This document shows positions 17,819 to 18,078 of a DNA stretch of 18,078 nucleotides, piece after piece. Under the pieces are notes generated by a model. That model was not told the origin of the DNA. It worked only from the letters and a program-made list of their open reading frames with translations, and ran no database searches. Source of the DNA: Zygnema cylindricum (lineage: Eukaryota; Streptophyta; Zygnematophyceae; Zygnematales; Zygnemataceae); NCBI GenBank assembly GCA_037447655.1, contig JBBHKE010001631.1:1-18078 (forward strand). The letters are read 5' to 3'. The number at the start of each line of letters is the position of its first letter. Position 1 is the first letter of the stretch. Made by a program: the position numbers and the translations under genes.

Positions 17819-18078
17819 GTGAGTCTAAAACATGTTTCCCCTGAGTCCAATTGGTATCAGGGTGAGAGAGAGAGAGAGGGGGAAGAGGGAGGGGTAGAGA
17901 GAGGACGAGAGGGGGGAGATAGGGGTAGAGAGAGCACGAGAGGGGGGAGATAGGGGGAGAGAGAGGGGAAAAGGGAGGGGAAGAGAGGGAAAAAGAGGCT
18001 GAGAAGAGGGGCAGAGAGAGGGAGAGAGAGAGAGGGGTGGAGAGAGGGCGAGGGAGGGAGAGGGTGAGGAAGTGGAGG
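17819..18078 (+). other. Intron 8, 5' part, with a GA-rich tract
   Basis: The intron starts GTGAGT and runs off the window. From about 17861 to 18078 the sequence is nearly all G and A, in runs such as GAGAGAGAGA and GGGAGGGGAGAG. It includes a 38-bp direct repeat of a GACGAGAGGGGGGAGATAGG-type unit. Confidence 0.8.

Noticed and set aside
1-18078. tRNA and rRNA genes
   Set aside because: I scanned for tRNA B-box-like GGTTCGANNCC and for conserved rRNA words by eye and found none. A tRNAscan run would settle it.

Overview
The window looks like nuclear DNA of an intron-bearing eukaryote. There are no bacterial operons or ribosome binding sites. One gene is split by phase-matched GT-AG introns of about 200-400 bp, and the remainder is AT-rich, repeat-filled intergenic DNA. 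The (S)P-rich, extensin-like first exon and a decayed hAT transposase of the BED/DUF659 type would suit the green lineage, perhaps a charophyte-like or other walled alga. That placement is a low-confidence inference, and I cannot name the organism.

Positions 1-11,140 hold no convincing intact gene. From left to right they contain: a 20-bp tandem array (301-600); a 255-bp tandem duplication carrying an ATG-less open frame (972-1481); a pyrimidine-rich block (about 2188-2312); a roughly 1-kb imperfect inverted repeat centred near 3350; a purine-rich block (about 3985-4400); a 24-bp tandem array (4933-5100); a dyad-rich stretch containing a 67-bp near-perfect hairpin (5568-5634); the remains of a hAT transposase on the minus strand (about 6130-7055); a stretch unusually dense in GTAC (8290-9275); and a perfect 21-bp-stem hairpin (9442-9488).

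Positions 11,140-18,078 hold the 5' part of one plus-strand gene, which runs off the right edge. I reconstruct eight exons from reading-frame phase and protein similarity. Exon 1 (3.1 kb) encodes a signal peptide and about 1,000 residues of Pro/Ser-rich sequence built from three large repeats. Exons 2-8 encode a G8 domain followed by a right-handed beta-helix-type segment of the CEMIP/TMEM2/PKHD1L1 kind. The product is probably a large secreted or cell-surface chimera: an extensin-like stalk joined to a carbohydrate-associated G8/beta-helix head.

Upstream of this gene are a TATA-like box, a short uORF and a cluster of TTGAC elements. Its last introns carry a CU-rich tract, an 18-bp tandem array resembling decoy 3' splice sites, and a GA-rich tract complementary to the CU-rich one. 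The most interesting objects are the chimeric gene, the intron architecture around exons 7-8, and the hAT fossil.
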